Origin: Rallus limicola | Lineage: Eukaryota > Chordata > Aves > Gruiformes > Rallidae | NCBI GenBank assembly: GCA_022605955.1 | Contig: JAKCOZ010000007.1 | Location: 36,558,991-36,622,990 of the forward strand | DNA length: 64,000 nucleotides | Direction of reading: 5' to 3' | Part shown: positions 59,880-64,000 of the stretch, one piece after another | Layout: each line of letters opens with the position of its first letter | How positions within the stretch are numbered: the stretch's first letter is position 1 | Translations under genes and position numbers: made by a program | The notes under the pieces: model-generated | Database searches by the model: none | The model's input: only the letters and a program-made list of their open reading frames with translations | What the model was told of the DNA's origin: nothing

Positions 59880-61020
59880 CAGAATCACAGAGAATCACAG
59901 ATCTCAGAATGGTACGGGTTGGAAGGGACCTCTGGAGATGAGCTTGTCCAACTCCACTGCTACAACGTGATGACCTAGAGTAGGTTGTAAACATCCAGGT
60001 TTTGAGTATCTCCAGAGAAGACTCTGTTCCAGTGCTCTGTCACCCTCAGAGTAAAGTTTTTTCACCCACTGAGACAGAACTTCCTGTATTCCTGTTTGTG
60101 CCTGTTGCCCTTTGTCCTGTCACTGGGCACTATTGAAGAGTCTGTCCCTATCCTCTAGGCATCCACTCTTCAGATATTTGTAAGTATTGATGGGATCCCC
60201 TCTTAGTGTCCTCTTCTCCAGGCTAATCAAACCCAGCTCCCTCAGCCTTTCCTCACAAGGAAGACGTCCTGGTCCCCTAATCATCCTTGTGGCCCTCCAC
60301 TGGATTCTCTCCAGTTATTCCCTGTCTTTCTTGAACTGGGGAGCCCTGAACCAGGCACAGAAATCCAGATGTGGAGCCAGCAGGGCAGAGTAGGGGTGGA
60401 GGGTAACCTCCCTCAACCTGCTAGCCAAACCCATAATGTACTTCAGGGTAACATTGGCCGCCTTGACCCCATTGCTTGCTCATGGAGGGCTTGATGTCCA
60501 CCAGGACTCCCAGGTCCTTCCCCACAGAGCTGCTTCCCAGCAGGTCAACTCCTAATCCATACTGATGCCTGGGCTTATTCCTGCCTAGTTGCAGGACCCT
60601 ACACATGCCCTTTTAGGATTACATTAGGTTTTATGTCACCAGCATATTTGCTGAAGCTACACTCTGTCCCCTCATCCAGGTTATTGATGAGTATGTTGAA
60701 GAAGACTAGAGCCAGTCCTACCCCTTAGGGCATATGGCTTGCTACAGGCCTCCAACTAGACTCTGCAATGCTTATCACAAACCTTTGGCCTCACCATTCA
60801 TCCAGTTCTCAAACCACCTCACTGTCCAACCCACACTTACTAAGCTTGATCACAAGGATGTTATTAGAGATAGTGTGAAAGCCGTGCTGAAGTCAAGGTA
60901 GACAACATCCATTGCTCTTCCCTCATCCACCCAGCCAGTCATGCCACCACAGAAGGCTATGAGATTGGCCAGGCATGACTTCCCCTTGGTGAATCCATGT
61001 TGACCACTCCTCCTTCCCAT
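59880..61020 (-). mobile_element. CR1 LINE 3' UTR and RT region
   Basis: An antisense CR1 with repeated terminal octamers ('agaatcacagagaatcacag'). It runs through the 3' UTR and RT C-terminus ('tgcttgctcatggagggctt') back to the RT core ('ccttggtgaatccatgttga', complement of the QHGFTKG block) at about 61010. It then stops abruptly and continues as ORF1-like sequence. Confidence 0.92.
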
Positions 61021-61380
61021 GTGAAGGTAGATAGTGGAGACTGAAGCAGAGTCTTGCTTTTGCAGATCACCAGGGTCTGGGGTGCTTCATTCTCAGTGAA
61101 GTCTGTTACTGGCACTTGATTACAAAAATCACCTATCTATCTCTGCCTCAGCTCCTCTAATACTGTGCAGCCTTTTCACTGTTTCCTGCAACTTGGCCAC
61201 CTGAGGTAACAGAACATCAACCTGCACACACCTTGTGCAGGTACCTTTTCACCAGAAGGATCCAGGCACTTGCTGCAACCTACCACCTGTATTCCTAGAG
61301 CACTTCCCTTGTCTGCAGACCTGTAAGCAGGCTGCAGGGCCATCCCTGGGTGCTCTCCCATGCAAACTGACATGCCACCT
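61021..61380 (-). mobile_element. CR1 ORF1 remnant joined to the RT region
   Basis: The minus strand encodes CSKCLDPSGEKVPAQGVCRL with a C-x2-C start, and shortly after (in another frame) a degraded helix like 'RLHSIREAEAEIDR' followed by NQVPVTDFTENEAPQTLVI. This is the pattern of CR1 ORF1's Cys-rich N-terminus and following helix. It lies in the same orientation as the RT piece and directly 5' of it, so EN and most of ORF1's C-terminus are deleted. Family assignment is by recalled pattern only. Confidence 0.6.
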
Positions 61381-64000
61381 TATCAGCTGGCACTTTGATT
61401 CAAGAGACAAATGAACCAGGACAGACATTTTAAAGGCTTGTTTCTGTCTGTGCAAGAAATACAATGCCATGCCTGTGTGTTCCACCACACTTAAGAAATG
61501 GTTGTGTCTGTGTTGACAAGTAGAGCTACTGTCAACACTGAAAGAATCACTGCTTTCAGAGTCCTGCCCAACTAGATTGTTCATCTTTCCATGATTCTAT
61601 TTGAGTTGTTAATTGAAGGTACTGTGCTCTGCATTCATAATTGGATGTACAACACTTTGCAGGCACAGATACACATCCCCAAATGGCATGTTTTTAAACT
61701 ACTCTTCAGTCAAATTATTGTTTTTTATCTCAAAGGATGCTGGCATTTTATAGCAGCAAGAGATTAGCTTGGGGAAAAAAAAGTACAGTGGCCATTCAAA
61801 ATGAACAAAGGCAACTGCTTTCCTGCAGAGATTGACATACTTCTCACAGAAAGAATTAATTTAAGTCAGAATCCAGGTGATAGCAAAAACATTTTAAACT
61901 AAGGCCAAAAGTGCCATCCTTAAGAATTATGCAGGCTCCAAAATCAACAGGAATGAACTGTTCACTTTAGAGAAGAGAATCTGGGTTCTACAGTGCTATA
62001 AATCCATCTTCCACCCAAAACCCATCCTCCAGCCATCAAATGTCCTCTCTTACATCTGCCAGAGATTCAGGTATGCTGCAATGTGGGAGAGGGATGGTGG
62101 TTAAAATAATTATCTATTTATCTCTCAGAAGTTATTTTAGAGGCAACTGCTGGGCAAATGATCCAATGCAGCAACAGTTCAAGTCCCCAAGCCCATCCCA
62201 ACCCAGCAGCAGGAGCTGAAGCTACTTTGTTTTCCATCTGGAAGACAACAGAGTAAAGACACATGGATGTTCAGGAAGATTCTCAACTCTTCTAGTTTTG
62301 CCTTAGGACAAAATGAATAGATGGCTGCCAGATCCAAATCATTAGCCAAACACTTCAATGAGGTTTGACCAAATAAAAACAGAAATAGGCATACACACAG
62401 CTCTGCTTAAAACACAGCAACCTTCTTATGCAAATAAGCCCTTTATTAAATATATATATTTAATAAGCATATACATGGGGGATTTGTAAGCAAAATGGAC
62501 ATTATTTAATTCTACACAAAAAAGTAACAATTTTTTCTTGCTATTTTAGTGAATGGGCCTACAAGGTGAAGGCAATCATTATACATCACAGAATTACATT
62601 CAATGAATGAAGGGTATCAGTAGCCAATAAGGCTTGGTGACTCCTGAATGAGAGGAACCATCAATGAGACACTGATCTCTGAGAGGTCAATGTGGATCAC
62701 TAATCACAGAAGCAAAGAACAGCAGAGGCCTATTAAATCTACCAATTATTCCTCTGCTCAATACATACTGCAGCATCAATACAGTTTATAGTGGTTTATT
62801 CACTGTCATTTTTAACATCCGATACAAGGTTTCCAACACACTTCCCCTGTGGATCTACAAGAGACAGCAAAACATGTCATTACTTGGAAACCTTTTCCAG
62901 TATTTCAACTTCAGCTCAAACATGTTCTTTATTGAGAGAAATGAAATACATCATGCAAAATATTAAAATATACTCTTTCAATATGTATATGCTCAGCATA
63001 TTTTAGCAATAGCTAAATCATTAATATGTTATCAGTGTTACTTTGGTCACAAATCTAAAACACCACACCATATGAGCTCCTACAAAGAAAGTTCACTCCA
63101 TCCCAGAGAGATGCAGTACAAAGTTAGAATGTACTTATTTATCACATGTCCATACAGTGCTAAACTCTGCAAGAAATTAAAAATATGAGAAAGCAGTAAG
63201 CATTTGAAAAACAGTTTCAAGATGGAAAGACATAGATAAGAAGGGGGGAAAAAAACTACCTATATGTATGAGGTAAGAGCTCAAAGACTAAGGGAGAAGA
63301 ATTTTCAGTCAAAGCTCCATGATTTTTCAGCCATCTGTTCTGAACTAAAGTGTCTGAAATGAGAAAGAAGATACTTCAACTCTGTAAGGCTCAAAGACCC
63401 TCAAGAGCAGTCTCCAGCTACTTCTAAGGGCTTTAGCAACAGAGAAATTTCATCAAATGAGAAGTTTCAGTACTCTTTTCTCACATACAACAAAATAAGT
63501 ATGATTTCAGTAAGTTTTTCTCAGGGATTGTTTACTCTATAGAATGTTGGTATCTGCCACATCTGCTCAAGTAACTGAAATATTTAACATTATACACACA
63601 CAAAACCTAAATAGATGGTGTTACACTTGCAGTACTACGTGCTGAAACAGCAACACCGTTATCTGTATGGCATACTTAGATTCAACACTGTTTGATGACA
63701 ATGAAGCTACAGGAAGTCTCCCAATAATCAGTAACTGGTGACAGAATAACCTGGAATTAAACCAGATCAAGGCACCCACAAGCTACATTTCTAAATTGCC
63801 ATTATAGACAGAGCTCTAATTAACACAGTGGACGCTACAAGCAATTCAGTTAATCTTATGTCCCTCTACAGGCTCCCCTAAAGTACTGACTTGCTCTTTG
63901 CTGAGAATAATTAAAGCTTGAAAACCTAGTGCATAAACTCATATATGCAGGCATATGCAGGCAGGTGCTAGTTTGGAACAGACTCCCACCTACAGTGGCA
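61381..64000. other. ZFAT intron, no recognised feature
   Basis: Sequence to about 61590 may still belong to the CR1 ORF1 side, since a minus-strand open frame extends to 61584. Beyond that it is AT-rich unique intron. No ZFAT exon or other gene seen up to the window edge. Confidence 0.45.

Noticed and set aside
59987..59997. TGTAAACATCC, the miR-30 family 5' sequence
   Set aside because: miR-30 genes lie near ZFAT in mammals, so this was checked. The match is inside an antisense CR1 fragment, no hairpin partner is nearby, and the following bases do not match miR-30b or miR-30d.
1..64000. Strand bias of CR1 insertions relative to ZFAT transcription
   Set aside because: About eleven copies lie in the ZFAT sense direction and seven or eight against it, too few to call a bias.
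54915..64000. Search for the ZFAT N-terminal finger and AT-hook exons
   Set aside because: No minus-strand reading resembling those segments was seen, so they are taken to lie beyond the right edge.
1..64000. Novel multi-gene system, CRISPR array, operon or toxin cluster
   Set aside because: The window is vertebrate intron and exon sequence of a single gene with retroelements. Nothing supports such a system.

Overview
This is an avian nuclear genome window. The repeats are CR1 LINE fragments on both strands plus ERV LTRs with sequences typical of birds, and most of the DNA is AT-rich intron. It reads as the interior of one large gene on the minus strand, ZFAT (zinc finger and AT-hook domain containing). 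I cannot name the species from the sequence.

Eleven consecutive coding exons are visible. In transcript order they are 54741-54914, 44217-44367, 41831-43293, 40604-40836, 27762-27849, 21330-21479, 19338-19511, 14207-14295, 11561-11699, 3509-3627 and 1340-1466. Every boundary has AG/GT splice signals and all phases join correctly. The exons total 2,907 nt (969 codons) without a stop. They encode the acidic/basic segment after the AT-hook region, seven C2H2 fingers and a long linker in the central exon, then ten more fingers, mostly one or two per exon, and the start of the C-terminal tail. The exons for the N-terminus (first finger, AT-hook) lie beyond the right edge, and those for the rest of the C-terminus beyond the left edge. 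No second host gene, tRNA, rRNA or CRISPR array was seen.

The introns hold about eighteen CR1 fragments. Most are 5'-truncated copies of the 3' end. Longer copies at about 24.4-26.9, 36.7-39.0 and 28.4-29.5 kb carry dead endonuclease and reverse-transcriptase segments. Two internally deleted copies (about 52.6-53.8 and 59.9-61.4 kb) keep pieces of ORF1. LTR pieces lie at about 10.2-10.4 and 57.5-58.0 kb.

The most notable feature is a partial endogenous retrovirus in the same orientation as ZFAT at about 43315-43967. It has a full-length LTR, a tRNA-Lys-type primer binding site and a short leader, and it is flanked by the 6-bp repeat ACTGGT. If that repeat is the target-site duplication, the element landed only 15 nt upstream of the 3' splice site of the large central exon and displaced the original branch-point region. 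I found no previously undescribed multi-gene system. The interest lies in this insertion and in the rearranged CR1 copies.
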